A stretch of DNA of 64,000 nt from Microbacterium sp. M28 (GTDB lineage: Bacteria > Actinomycetota > Actinomycetes > Actinomycetales > Microbacteriaceae): the NCBI RefSeq assembly GCF_025836995.1, contig NZ_CP107546.1, forward strand, positions 1,302,001 to 1,366,000, in the 5' to 3' direction. The position numbers and the translations under genes were made by a program. Below the pieces are notes generated by a model, which was not told the DNA's origin, ran no database searches, and worked only from the letters and a program-made list of their open reading frames with translations. This document shows positions 1-7,569 of the stretch, one piece after another; the stretch's first letter is position 1, and the number at the start of each line of letters is the position of its first letter.

Positions 1-674
1 ACCATCTGACCCGTCGACGCGTCCTGGACAGTCCGTCCGTCGACGATCGTCCAGATGTGCAGATCCTGCGGATCGGCGATCTCGTCGGCCGTGACGACGA
101 AGGGTCCGGTCGGGGTGAAGCCGTCGAACGACTTGCACCGTGACCACTGCGCCTCCGAGAACTGGATGTCGCGGGCGGTGATGTCGTTGACGACCGTGTA
201 GCCCCAGACGTGGGAGAGCGCATCATCGACGGAGACGTCCTTGGCTGCGCGCCCGATGAGCACGCCCAGTTCTGCCTCGTAGTCGACGGACTCGCTGAGC
301 GACCGCGGCCATCGGGTGGTCTGCTGGTGCCCTGTGAGCGAGTTGGGCCACAGAGTGAAGACGGTCGGTGCCGTGTCGGTCTTGAGGCCGAGTTCGCTCG
401 AATGCGCCGCGTAGTTGAGGCCGACCGCGAGGACGACCGGTGGGGAGATGACCGCCGACGCCCAGCCGAATCCGGTGAGCGGATGCCGCGGCGCGGCGTC
501 GGCCGCCAGCGCGGCGCGCACCGCGTCCAACGCCTCGTCGCCGGCGTCGATGAGATGCTGCAGCGTGGCAGGGGCGACGTCGAGGAGATCGGAGACCAGG
601 ATCGCGTCCGCACCGTCGATGACCGCGAGCACGGCGTCGGGCGAGTCGGAACGCACCAGATGGGCGAATCGCAT
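1..674 (-). CDS. Fumarylacetoacetate hydrolase family protein (3' end cut by window edge)
   Basis: The visible 224 residues begin MRFAHLVRSD and contain the FAH-fold core: LAVGLNYAAHSSELG near residue 82, then SVDYEAELGVLIG and GYTVVNDITARDIQ. The YEAEL and NDITARD segments carry the metal-binding Glu/Asp positions of the family. FAH-family enzymes are cytosolic metal-dependent C-C hydrolases, decarboxylases or isomerases acting on oxo-acids from aromatic catabolism; many genomic members are acylpyruvases. The exact substrate cannot be read from the sequence. The C-terminus lies beyond position 1. The gene is divergent from the PrsW-like protease, 59 bp away, and its -10 hexamer lies 6 nt before the ATG. 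Confidence 0.88.
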   Translation of the reverse strand, partial: MRFAHLVRSDSPDAVLAVIDGADAILVSDLLDVAPATLQHLIDAGDEALDAVRAALAADAAPRHPLTGFGWASAVISPPVVLAVGLNYAAHSSELGLKTDTAPTVFTLWPNSLTGHQQTTRWPRSLSESVDYEAELGVLIGRAAKDVSVDDALSHVWGYTVVNDITARDIQFSEAQWSRCKSFDGFTPTGPFVVTADEIADPQDLHIWTIVDGRTVQDASTGQM

Positions 675-686
675 GCTCCTACGCTA
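675..686 (-). promoter_or_regulatory. Leaderless-type -10 of the FAH gene
   Basis: TAGCGT at 681-686 (read on the minus strand) is followed by the 6-nt spacer AGGAGC and the ATG at 674. This spacing puts the transcript start at or next to the start codon. No good -35 is visible. Inferred from position and composition. Confidence 0.5.
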
Positions 687-721
687 CCCGGAGGTCCGGC
701 TGATGCGGGCGCCAGTGCCTC

Positions 722-733
722 TAGGCTCTATCC
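722..733 (+). promoter_or_regulatory. Leaderless-type -10 of the PrsW-like gene
   Basis: TAGGCT at 722-727, spacer CTATCC, then ATG at 734. No Shine-Dalgarno is present, so translation from a leaderless mRNA is the simplest reading. The -10 of the divergent FAH gene lies about 40 bp away, so the two promoters are back to back. Confidence 0.5.
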
Positions 734-2143
734 ATGACCACCGGAGGATCCGACCAGCCTCAGCAGTCCTACCTGCCGCCGTCGGCGCAGGCGCCTGTTC
801 CGCCGCCGCCGCAGCCGAATCCCCAGCCGGGACATGCACCTGCTCCGCAGGTGTCGCACGGGCAACCGCCGCAGTACGCGCCGCCGACCCAGCCGCCGGC
901 TCCGCCCCGACAGGGCTTCGCCGCGCCGCAGCAGGCGGCCTACGCGCCACCGCAGCAGCCGCAGTACACGCCGGCGCCGTTCGGTCGACCCGTGTACGCG
1001 TCCGCGCTCGCGCAGCCTGCCCTCTACGCACCGCCCGCGGCACCGGCCGCTCCGGCCCCGGCACCCGCGATCCCCGCGCTGCCGATGCCGGTCCGGAAGG
1101 GGCGGACGGTCTCGATCTGGTTGTTCGGCGTGCTCGGCTTCCTGCTGCTCGCGCTGGCCGGCTACTTCGTCTGGGCCCTCGGCTCCGTGGCATCGATCAT
1201 CGGGCTCGTGCTGGCGCTGATCCCGCTCGCCATCGTCTTCTTCGGCGTGCGCCTCATCGACCGCTGGGAGCCGGAGCCCAAGCGCATCGTGATCTTCGCG
1301 ATCGCCTGGGGTGCGATCGCCGCGGTCGGTCTCACCCTGCTGTTCGACGTGATGTTCGGCGTCGACGACGTCGACGCGGCGGCGGTGATCCAGGCGCCCA
1401 TCGTCGAGGAGCTCTTCAAGGGCCTCGGCGTGTTCCTCATCTACCTGATGGCCAGGCGGACCTTCGACGGTCCCGTGGACGGCATCGTCTACGGCGCGCT
1501 GGTCGGCGCCGGCTTCGCATTCACCGAGAACATCCAGTACTTCGCCATCAGCCTGCTCGAGGGCGGGGGAGAGCAGCTCACCATGACCTTCGTGCTGCGC
1601 GGGCTCATGTCGCCCTTCGCGCACGCCATGTTCACGGCGCTGACCGGGTTCGCGATCGGCCTCGCGGCACGGCGCGGAGCATCGGTCGCCGGTGTGCTCG
1701 GTGCCGGTGCGCTGGGCATGCTCGGCGCGATGCTGCTGCACGGATTCTGGAACGGCTCGGCGACGTTCGCCGACTTCTTCGTGCTGTACGTGACGCTGCA
1801 GGTGCCGCTGTTCGTCGGATTCATCCTCGGCATCGTCGCTCTCAAGCGCGAGGAGGCCCGCCTGACCAGAGAACGGCTGTCCGAGTACGCGGTCGCGGGG
1901 TGGTTCACGCCGCAGGAGGTCGACATGCTCGCGACGCGCGCCGGCCGCAAAGTCGGGCTCGCCTGGGCGGCGACGCTGCGCGGCGACCGGCGCCCGATCA
2001 TGCGCGGGTTCATCAAGGATGCGACGGCGCTCGCCGCCGTCCGTCAGCGCGCGATCAGCGGTCGCGACCGCTACGCGGCAGAGGATGAGCGCGCCCTGCT
2101 GATGCGCACGAGGGCGGCGAGGGCCGCGCTGCTCGCGTACTGA
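734..2143 (+). CDS. PrsW family intramembrane metalloprotease
   Basis: 469 aa. Residues 1-115 are a Pro/Gln/Ala-rich, probably disordered cytoplasmic tail. About eight membrane segments follow. Family motifs are present in order: EE at E225-E226 (QAPIVEELFKG), E265 in TENIQYF, H297 in AHAMFTAL and H336 in LHGFWN, the expected catalytic and metal-binding set of PrsW/CPBP-related membrane proteases. A charged cytoplasmic tail of ~90 residues follows the last helix. In Bacillus PrsW performs site-1 cleavage of the anti-sigma factor RsiW; no sigma/anti-sigma pair is next to this gene, so the substrate is unknown. A long hairpin terminator follows. Confidence 0.88.
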   Translation: MTTGGSDQPQQSYLPPSAQAPVPPPPQPNPQPGHAPAPQVSHGQPPQYAPPTQPPAPPRQGFAAPQQAAYAPPQQPQYTPAPFGRPVYASALAQPALYAPPAAPAAPAPAPAIPALPMPVRKGRTVSIWLFGVLGFLLLALAGYFVWALGSVASIIGLVLALIPLAIVFFGVRLIDRWEPEPKRIVIFAIAWGAIAAVGLTLLFDVMFGVDDVDAAAVIQAPIVEELFKGLGVFLIYLMARRTFDGPVDGIVYGALVGAGFAFTENIQYFAISLLEGGGEQLTMTFVLRGLMSPFAHAMFTALTGFAIGLAARRGASVAGVLGAGALGMLGAMLLHGFWNGSATFADFFVLYVTLQVPLFVGFILGIVALKREEARLTRERLSEYAVAGWFTPQEVDMLATRAGRKVGLAWAATLRGDRRPIMRGFIKDATALAAVRQRAISGRDRYAAEDERALLMRTRAARAALLAY

Positions 2144-2165
2144 ACAGTGGGCCGTCCATAGCAAG

Positions 2166-2216
2166 ACTCAGCGCCCGGTGCTGCGGCGATGCCTGCGAGA
2201 CTCCCGGGCGCTGAGT
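2166..2216 (+). terminator. Hairpin after the PrsW-like gene
   Basis: Perfect 13-bp inverted repeat, ACTCAGCGCCCGG at 2166-2178 and its complement at 2204-2216, with a 25-nt loop and a weak T-run after it. It lies 22 nt after the stop codon, so it probably ends transcription. Confidence 0.55.
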
Positions 2217-2354
2217 TGATCTGTGACCAGGGTGCACCCGGTCGGTCACGCTGTCAAGAGGTACTTCGGCTGGCCTCGGGCGCCCAGGACGGCCCGACGC
2301 CGGGGCCTCACGCGGGCGTCTCGTCTTTGTTCGCTGTGAGCACGGTTCGTCACG

Positions 2355-2389
2355 TTGACCGGCGCAGTGGGCTCGGGTTGGATGGAGGC
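2355..2389 (+). promoter_or_regulatory. Promoter of the FKBP gene
   Basis: TTGACC (2355-2360), 17-bp spacer, TTGGAT (2378-2383), then the 6-nt spacer GGAGGC before the ATG at 2390. The GGAGG touches the start codon and is too close to work as a normal Shine-Dalgarno, which favours a leaderless transcript. The -10 departs from TANNNT. Confidence 0.5.
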
Positions 2390-2758
2390 ATGACTGATCG
2401 CACGAAGCCTGAGTTCGACGCTCCCGCCGGTCCCGCTCCTACGGAGCTCGTGGTCCGAGACATCATCGAGGGTGACGGCCCCGAGGCCAAGCCCGGCGAC
2501 ACCGTGACCGTGCACTACGCCGGTGTCGAGTTCGACTCCGGTGAAGAGTTCGACTCCTCCTGGGGCCGCGGCGAGACCATCCAGTTCCCGCTGCGCGGCC
2601 TGATCCAGGGCTGGCAGGACGGCATCCCCGGCATGAAGGTGGGCGGTCGTCGTGAGCTGGTCATCCCGCCGCACCTCGCGTACGGTCCCGCCGGCGCCGG
2701 GCACTTCCTCTCCGGCAAGACCCTGATCTTCATCATCGATCTGGTCGCCGTCGGCTGA
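2390..2758 (+). CDS. FKBP-type peptidyl-prolyl cis-trans isomerase
   Basis: 122 aa, the size of a single-domain cytoplasmic FKBP. Signature elements: GDTVTVHYAGVEFDSGEEFDSSW near residues 42-61, then GLIQGWQDGIPGMKVGGRREL and IPPHLAYGP, matching the FK506-pocket residues of the family. It catalyses prolyl cis-trans isomerisation during protein folding. There is no signal peptide or trigger-factor domain. Start chosen at MTDRTKPEF because the upstream in-frame stretch has no FKBP similarity and a promoter ends just before this ATG. Monocistronic between two hairpins. Confidence 0.94.
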   Translation: MTDRTKPEFDAPAGPAPTELVVRDIIEGDGPEAKPGDTVTVHYAGVEFDSGEEFDSSWGRGETIQFPLRGLIQGWQDGIPGMKVGGRRELVIPPHLAYGPAGAGHFLSGKTLIFIIDLVAVG

Positions 2759-2764
2759 ACCGTT

Positions 2765-2801
2765 CGAAGGCCTCCGTCTCGCATCGAGCCGGAGGCCTTC
2801 G
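2765..2801 (+). terminator. Terminator after the FKBP gene
   Basis: CGAAGGCCTCCG (2765-2776) pairs perfectly with CGGAGGCCTTCG (2790-2801) across a 13-nt loop, 6 nt after the stop codon. Confidence 0.8.
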
Positions 2802-2813
2802 TCATGTCACCGG

Positions 2814-2846
2814 TTGTTCGGAATACATTCACACGCATACGAGTTA
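2814..2846 (+). promoter_or_regulatory. yceI promoter with operator-like motif shared with the LLM operon
   Basis: TTGTTC (2814-2819), 18-bp spacer, TACGAG (2838-2843). The spacer holds ATACATTCACACGCATAC (2823-2840). Almost the same sequence occupies the same place in the luciferase-like monooxygenase promoter (6288-6305, 16 of 18 bases identical). The core is an imperfect inverted repeat ATTC-N4-GCAT. A common regulator is inferred; none of the three regulators in the window sits beside these genes. Confidence 0.5.
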
Positions 2847-2895
2847 CCCTGTATCGAACGCCGCGGATGCGGCCCGATCTTCTCGAGGAGAGCAC

Positions 2896-3450
2896 ATGAG
2901 CACCATCGACATTCCCGGCTACCGCGCAGGCACCTGGGTTCTGGACCCCGCACACAGCGAGGTGACCTTCAGCGTCCGCCACATGATGATCTCGAAGGTC
3001 CGCGGGACTTTCGGAATGAAGAGCGCCACGCTCGTGGCTCCGGAGAACCCGCTGGATGCCAAGGTCACCGCGAGCGTCGATGTCGCTTCGGTGGACACGA
3101 AGGACGAGGGGCGCGACACGCACCTGCGCTCGGCCGACTTCTTCGACGCCGAGAACCACCCGACCATGGAGTTCGTCTCGACCGGCGCCCGCCTCGAGGA
3201 CGGCGACTTCCTGGTGGACGGCGACCTGACGATCCGCGGCACCACGAAGCCGGTCACCTTCGCGCTCGATTTCGGCGGCTTCGGCGTCGACCCGTGGGGC
3301 AACTACAAGGCCGGCGCTTCGGCGACCACGACGATCAACCGTGAGGACTTCGGTCTCACCTGGAACGCCGCACTCGAGACCGGCGGCGTGCTCGTCGGCA
3401 AGGACATCACGATCAACCTCGACCTGCAGGGCTCGCTTCAGCAGGACTGA
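2896..3450 (+). CDS. YceI family protein
   Basis: 184 aa lipocalin-like YceI domain over nearly the full length. Conserved landmarks: GTWVLDPAHSEVTFSVRHM near residue 13, VRGTF, a VASVDTKDEGRDTHLRSADFF stretch, and DLTIRGTTKPVTF. YceI proteins form a beta-barrel that binds a polyisoprenoid or another hydrophobic ligand; the E. coli member is periplasmic. This one has no signal peptide, so it is probably cytosolic, as is usual for actinobacterial members. Start supported by GAGGAG at 2885-2890. It may be co-regulated with the LLM monooxygenase operon through the shared promoter motif. Often stress-induced; ligand unknown. Confidence 0.92.
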   Translation: MSTIDIPGYRAGTWVLDPAHSEVTFSVRHMMISKVRGTFGMKSATLVAPENPLDAKVTASVDVASVDTKDEGRDTHLRSADFFDAENHPTMEFVSTGARLEDGDFLVDGDLTIRGTTKPVTFALDFGGFGVDPWGNYKAGASATTTINREDFGLTWNAALETGGVLVGKDITINLDLQGSLQQD

Positions 3451-3462
3451 CGGCTTCGTCGA

Positions 3463-3500
3463 CGGAGAACCCCGCGTCCGCCAGGACGCGGGGTTCTCCG
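3463..3500 (+). terminator. Strong terminator after yceI
   Basis: A 17-bp perfect stem, positions 3463-3479 and 3484-3500, with a 4-nt loop. It begins 13 nt after the stop codon and isolates yceI from rpsO. Confidence 0.85.
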
Positions 3501-3545
3501 CATCCCGGGCGATGAGCCCGCGTCGCCGGACCGCTCTCGGCCTGG

Positions 3546-3642
3546 TAGACTCGTTCAGTTGCCGTTCGATCGGCCGCGGATAAAGAGAGCCCACGCATCA
3601 GGCGTCGGGCGCCGCGCAACAAGCAGAGAGGGGATCGAATCT
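3546..3642 (+). promoter_or_regulatory. rpsO promoter and structured leader
   Basis: TAGACT (3546-3551) is a good actinobacterial -10, giving a leader of about 85 nt. Within the leader, TTCGATC (3565-3571) can pair with GATCGAA (3633-3639), which directly precedes the start codon, and GTTGC (3558-3562) can pair with GCAAC (3616-3620). This could mask the ribosome-binding region. S15 is known to repress its own mRNA in other bacteria through different leader folds, so autoregulation here is inferred. Confidence 0.4.
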
Positions 3643-3912
3643 ATGGCACTGGAAGCAGACGTCAAGAAGGCGATCATCGAAGAGTACGCGACGCACCCCG
3701 GTGACACCGGATCCCCCGAGGTGCAGGCCGCGATGCTGACGCAGCGCATCAAGGACCTGACCGAGCACCTGAAGGAGCACAAGCACGACCACCACTCGCG
3801 TCGTGGTCTGTTCCTGCTCGTCGGTCAGCGCCGCCGTCTGCTCGGCTACCTCCAGGGCGTCGACATCGAGCGTTACCGCTCGCTGATCGCGCGCCTGGGT
3901 CTTCGCCGATAA
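3643..3912 (+). CDS. rpsO: 30S ribosomal protein S15
   Basis: 89 aa, the standard S15 length. It shows the family core [16 protein letters not shown] (near residue 21), [23 protein letters not shown] and [16 protein letters not shown]15 binds 16S rRNA helices 20-22 and nucleates assembly of the platform of the small subunit. Start chosen at MALEADVKK, preceded by AGAGAGGGG; upstream in-frame codons belong to the leader. In many actinobacteria pnp follows directly; here pnp is about 8.9 kb further on. Confidence 0.97.
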   Translation: MALEADVKKAIIEEYATHPGDTGSPEVQAAMLTQRIKDLTEHLKEHKHDHHSRRGLFLLVGQRRRLLGYLQGVDIERYRSLIARLGLRR

Positions 3913-3953
3913 CGCGAAGCGAGCCAGCGTACAATCGCGCAGAACATTCTTGA

Positions 3954-3984
3954 GAAGGCCTCCCCACGGTGTGGGGAGGCCTTC
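3954..3984 (+). terminator. Terminator after rpsO
   Basis: GAAGGCCTCCCCAC (3954-3967) pairs with GTGGGGAGGCCTTC (3971-3984), a 14-bp stem with a 3-nt loop. The tail is poor in T, as is usual in this genome. Confidence 0.8.
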
Positions 3985-4022
3985 GTCCTGTCCGGGCGGC
4001 GTCGTCCACCCGGGCGGCGGGA

Positions 4023-5027
4023 CTACACGGACAGTGCGATCAGATCCGCGTGGTGGATGGCCGCGACGTCCGGATGCGCCCGCAGGCGAGATTTCAGCGC
4101 GTTCTCGCCGTAGAGGCTGTGGATGGGGTTGTCCGGATCCTGGGTGACGCCGGTGGCCTGCGCCGCGAGCTCCGTCGGCAGGTCGATGATCGGCAGCGTG
4201 CGGTCCAGGGCCGGGTTGAAGAAGAAGGGCACCGAGATGCGCTCATCCGGAGCCTTCGGCGAGATCACGCGGTGGTTGGTCGCCTTCAGATAGCCGCCCG
4301 TGGCGTACTCCAGCAGTTCGCCGATGTTGACCACGAACGCCCCGTCCACCGGCGGCGCTGACACCCAGTCGCCGTCGCGCTCGACCTGCAGGCCGCCTTT
4401 GCCCGGTTCGACCCACAGCAGGGTCAGCACTCCGGAGTCCTTGTGCGCACCGACGCCCTGCTGCGGCTCCGGTTCGTGCGTGCCCGGATAGCGGACGATC
4501 TTGATCAGTGTCGACGGCTCGCCGAAGTTCGCCTCGAAGTAGTCCTCCTCGGCGCCGAGCGCGAGCGCCCAGGCGCGCAGCAGCTTCCTGGCCACCTCGC
4601 TGAGCTTCGCGTGCCACTCCAGGACGATCTCCTGCAGCTCCGGCTGCGCGCTCGGCCAGAGGTTCGGGCCGATCAGGCGGTTGAACGACGGGCCGCCCTT
4701 GACCGCCTCGCGTTCGGGGCCGATGTCGATCTGCTCACGCCAGTCCACCTGGCCCTGCGTGCGCTCTCCGCCGATGCGCGTGTACCCGCGGAAGTGCGGG
4801 CTCTTGATGTTCTCGACCGCGAGCTTCTCCTTCTCCGGCAGGGCGAAGAATTCCTTCGCGGCCTGATGGAGACGGGCGGTGAGCTCGGCGGAGACGCCGG
4901 TGCCGGTGAGATAGAAGAACCCGACGTCGTGCGTCGCTGCGCGCAGGTCGTCGCGGAACCGTGCGGCGGCCTCGGAGCCCGCATCGAGGCGCGACAGGTC
5001 GAGGATCGGGAGGTTCAGGTCTGCCAT
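4023..5027 (-). CDS. 2-oxoglutarate/Fe(II) oxygenase, isopenicillin N synthase-like family
   Basis: 334 aa. An N-terminal DIOX_N region (LPILDLSRLD ... GFFYLTGTGV) is followed by the double-stranded beta-helix core. Iron ligands are H195 and D197 (GAHKDSG) and H252 (ATNHRVISP); R263-I-S265 is the 2-oxoglutarate-binding RxS. All required residues are intact. Such enzymes oxidise small molecules with O2 and 2-oxoglutarate. The isopenicillin N synthase label is by fold only: no ACV synthetase or other beta-lactam gene is near. It is a single gene between the rpsO terminator and an acyltransferase, with its own leaderless-type promoter. Substrate unknown. Confidence 0.9.
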   Translation of the reverse strand: MADLNLPILDLSRLDAGSEAAARFRDDLRAATHDVGFFYLTGTGVSAELTARLHQAAKEFFALPEKEKLAVENIKSPHFRGYTRIGGERTQGQVDWREQIDIGPEREAVKGGPSFNRLIGPNLWPSAQPELQEIVLEWHAKLSEVARKLLRAWALALGAEEDYFEANFGEPSTLIKIVRYPGTHEPEPQQGVGAHKDSGVLTLLWVEPGKGGLQVERDGDWVSAPPVDGAFVVNIGELLEYATGGYLKATNHRVISPKAPDERISVPFFFNPALDRTLPIIDLPTELAAQATGVTQDPDNPIHSLYGENALKSRLRAHPDVAAIHHADLIALSV

Positions 5028-5039
5028 GAACCGAGGCTA
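5028..5039 (-). promoter_or_regulatory. Leaderless-type -10 of the oxygenase gene
   Basis: TAGCCT (5034-5039, minus strand), 6-nt spacer CGGTTC, then ATG at 5027. No Shine-Dalgarno. Confidence 0.5.
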
Positions 5040-5092
5040 GGCGCGCCGGGCCGCCGGGGCGAGCCGTGTTGCGCCGCGTTACCGAGGGGCGG

Positions 5093-6232
5093 TCACTCGC
5101 GCGCTCTGGGCCTGCGTGAGCCGGTCGGGTCGTTGCGGCGATCCGGATTCGGGACGAGCGAACGGTCCCGGAACAGCCACGCAGGGCGCGGTTCGACGAG
5201 CGGGCGGAACAGCCAGCGGACGGGCCGCGTCGCGAGGACGATCGCGATGGCCACGGACAGCAGGATGACGCTGGGCAACCAGAGCCAGGTCGGTTCGGCA
5301 TCGCGCAGGATGCCGGATTCGCGGAACGGGTACAGGATGAACGAGTGCAGCAGATAGACGTACATCGTGTACTGGCCGAACTGCGTCCACCAGGTCGTCC
5401 GTCGGGGGATGAGCACGAAGAACGCGGCGCTGAGCAGCAGTCCGACGCCGATCAGGGCGAGGCGCACGCCACCGGACCACCATGCGTCGTTGCCGAGGTC
5501 CGCGTAAGAGTCGTCGTAGAAGAACCACTTGTCCATGTCGATGCTGGACCACAGCTCCACCCAGTTCCAAGCCACGAAGGCGTCGATCGCGAAGATCACG
5601 ACGGCGACCAGCCGCAGCCACCACGGCCGGAAGTCGATCAGCCGGAACCTGTCGACGACGTCGTGCTCCCGAAGCCACCAGCCCAGGACGAAGAACGGTA
5701 GGAAGCCGAGCGTGCGCGAGAGCGAGAACGTGCTGTCGACGTTGGGCAGGTACCCCGCTCCGATCGAGATCAGCAGTGCCCAGAGCAGCGGCCAGCGCAG
5801 GAGGGCGAGGTAGGGGAGCACGAGCCGGAAGATGCCGAGAGCCAGAAGGAACCAGAGCGTCCAGGACGGCTCGGTGAGATTCGGAGACGCCTGACCCTCC
5901 ACGAGCCACTTCGTCAGGGTCCACAGCATCTCGAAGATGACGTACGGCACCAGGATGTCCGTGATGACCCGCGCCATCTGGCGCTTGGTCGGCGGCGCGG
6001 ACTTCGAGAAGTAGCCGGCGATGATCGCGAACGCGGGCATGTGGAAGGCGTAGAACGACAGGTACAGCGCCATGGCGATGTCGGAGTCGTAGGTGAGACG
6101 CTGGATGGCGTGACCCAGCACCACCAGCACGATGCAGGCGTAGCGGGCGTTGTCCCAGAAGGGAACACGACGGCGAGGCCGCTGGATCGATCCGGTGACG
6201 GGGCCGGTCGGAGGATGCGCGGCACTGCTCAT
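5093..6232 (-). CDS. Acyltransferase family membrane protein (Acyl_transf_3)
   Basis: 379 aa with about ten predicted membrane helices. The N-terminus after a short Pro/Arg-rich tail reads WDNARYACIVLVVLGHAI, the family's first helix with its conserved His. Further landmarks are FYAFHMPAFAIIAGYFSK and the C-terminal GQYTMYVYLLHSFIL. Members transfer acyl groups to glycans or other cell-surface compounds. The polar C-terminus (EPRPAWLFRDRS onward) is cytoplasmic. Ordinary codon usage. The acceptor is unknown. Neighbours do not form a polysaccharide cluster, although ugd and a glycosyltransferase lie 3-6 kb away. Confidence 0.88.
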   Translation of the reverse strand: MSSAAHPPTGPVTGSIQRPRRRVPFWDNARYACIVLVVLGHAIQRLTYDSDIAMALYLSFYAFHMPAFAIIAGYFSKSAPPTKRQMARVITDILVPYVIFEMLWTLTKWLVEGQASPNLTEPSWTLWFLLALGIFRLVLPYLALLRWPLLWALLISIGAGYLPNVDSTFSLSRTLGFLPFFVLGWWLREHDVVDRFRLIDFRPWWLRLVAVVIFAIDAFVAWNWVELWSSIDMDKWFFYDDSYADLGNDAWWSGGVRLALIGVGLLLSAAFFVLIPRRTTWWTQFGQYTMYVYLLHSFILYPFRESGILRDAEPTWLWLPSVILLSVAIAIVLATRPVRWLFRPLVEPRPAWLFRDRSLVPNPDRRNDPTGSRRPRARE

Positions 6233-6244
6233 CCTCCGAGGCTA
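6233..6244 (-). promoter_or_regulatory. Leaderless-type -10 of the acyltransferase gene
   Basis: TAGCCT (6239-6244, minus strand), spacer CGGAGG, then ATG at 6232. The GGAGG directly abuts the ATG, so it is not a normal Shine-Dalgarno distance. Confidence 0.5.
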
Positions 6245-6278
6245 CCCGGGGTTCGGGAATAAAGTTGTGCGCACCGCG

Positions 6279-6310
6279 TTGACACAGATACATTCAAACG
6301 AATACAACTG
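6279..6310 (+). promoter_or_regulatory. Promoter/operator of the LLM monooxygenase operon
   Basis: TTGACA (6279-6284), 18-bp spacer, TACAAC (6303-6308). The spacer holds ATACATTCAAACGAATAC (6288-6305), with the inverted repeat ATTC-AAAC-GAAT. The same arrangement occurs at yceI (2814-2846). A repressor bound here would block RNA polymerase; the regulator is unknown. Confidence 0.6.
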
Positions 6311-6341
6311 GATGCCTCGGCATCCGTCCTGGAGGCATCAC

Positions 6342-7568
6342 ATGAGCGAGCAGACCGTCACCGCGGGGATGCAGTTCGGCATCTTCAGCGTCAGCGACAT
6401 CACGCAGAACCCGGTCACGGGTGAGACGCCGAGCGAGGCGCAGAAGATCAAGGACGCAATCACGATCGCGAAGCACGTCGAGGACGTGGGGCTGGACGTC
6501 TATGCCATCGGCGAGCACCACAACCCGCCGTTCTGGTCGTCCTCGCCCTCGACGACGCTCGCCGCGATCGCCGGTCAGACCGATCGGATCATCCTCTCCA
6601 CGTCGACCACGCTGATCACTACGAACGACCCGGTCAAGATCGCCGAGGACTTCGCGATGCTCCAGCATGTGTCGGACGGTCGCACCGACATCATGCTCGG
6701 CCGCGGTAACACCGGCCCCGTGTACCCGTGGTTCGGCAAGGACATCCGCCAGGGACTCCCGCTCGCGATCGAGAGCTACAACCTGCTGCACCGGCTGTGG
6801 CGCGAGGACGTCGTGGACTGGGAGGGCAAGTTCCGTACCCCTTTGCAGGGCTTCACGTCGACACCGCGTCCGCTCGACGGCGTCGCGCCGTTCGTGTGGC
6901 ACGGTTCGATCCGCACGCCCGAGATCGCCGAGCAGGCCGCGTACTACGGCGACGGCTTCTTCGCGAACAACATCTTCTGGCCCAAGGAGCACTACCAGCG
7001 GCTGATCGAGCTGTACCGCCAGCGCTGGGCGCACTACGGCCACGGCGATCCCGAGACCGCGATCGTGGGACTGGGCGGCCAGGTGTTCATGCGCGCGAAC
7101 TCGCAGGACGCCGTGAACGAGTTCCGCCCGTTCTTCGACAACGCACCGGTGTACGGCCACGGCCCCAGCATGGAGGACTTCACGGAGATGACGCCGCTGA
7201 CGGTCGGCTCGCCGCAGCAGGTCATCGACCGGTACGCCGCGATGCGTGACACGTTCGGCGACTATCAGCGTCAGCTGTTCCTCATCGATCACGCGGGGCT
7301 GCCGCTGAAGACGGTGCTCGAACAGCTCGACATCCTCGGTGGAGAGGTGGTTCCGGTGCTCCGGCGCGAGTTGGCCGAGAATCGTCCCGCCTCCGTGCCG
7401 GATGCCCCGACGCACGCGTCTCTGGTCGCCGCAGCCTACGGCGACGGGCCCGCACGGGAGGCGCGCCCCGGCGCGAACCGCGGCGACAACCTCACCGCGG
7501 GTTCGCCGTACCAGGACACCCCGCAGCCCGCGGGTGCCGCATTCGGCGTCGGCCGGAAGGAGGCCTGA
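6342..7568 (+). CDS. Luciferase-like (LLM class) FMN-dependent monooxygenase, CE1758 family
   Basis: 408 aa. The bacterial-luciferase TIM-barrel fold is recognisable: MQFGIFSVSDITQNPVTGE, DVYAIGEHHNPPFWSSSP, ILSTSTTLITTNDPVKIAEDFAMLQHVSDGR and MLGRGNTGPVYPWFGKD. It uses reduced flavin and O2. The C-terminal ~70 residues are a variable tail. The partner reductase follows at once, which fits the CE1758/CE1759 two-component pair described by protein-family models. Start at MSEQTVTAG is set by GGAGG at 6331-6335. Substrate unknown. The promoter shares an operator-like motif with yceI, suggesting joint induction by one signal. Confidence 0.9.
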   Translation: MSEQTVTAGMQFGIFSVSDITQNPVTGETPSEAQKIKDAITIAKHVEDVGLDVYAIGEHHNPPFWSSSPSTTLAAIAGQTDRIILSTSTTLITTNDPVKIAEDFAMLQHVSDGRTDIMLGRGNTGPVYPWFGKDIRQGLPLAIESYNLLHRLWREDVVDWEGKFRTPLQGFTSTPRPLDGVAPFVWHGSIRTPEIAEQAAYYGDGFFANNIFWPKEHYQRLIELYRQRWAHYGHGDPETAIVGLGGQVFMRANSQDAVNEFRPFFDNAPVYGHGPSMEDFTEMTPLTVGSPQQVIDRYAAMRDTFGDYQRQLFLIDHAGLPLKTVLEQLDILGGEVVPVLRRELAENRPASVPDAPTHASLVAAAYGDGPAREARPGANRGDNLTAGSPYQDTPQPAGAAFGVGRKEA

Positions 7569-7569
7569 G

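Noticed and set aside
4023..5027. Isopenicillin N synthase-like oxygenase as part of a beta-lactam cluster
   Set aside because: No ACV synthetase, epimerase or transport gene is near; neighbours are rpsO and an acyltransferase. The name reflects fold similarity only.
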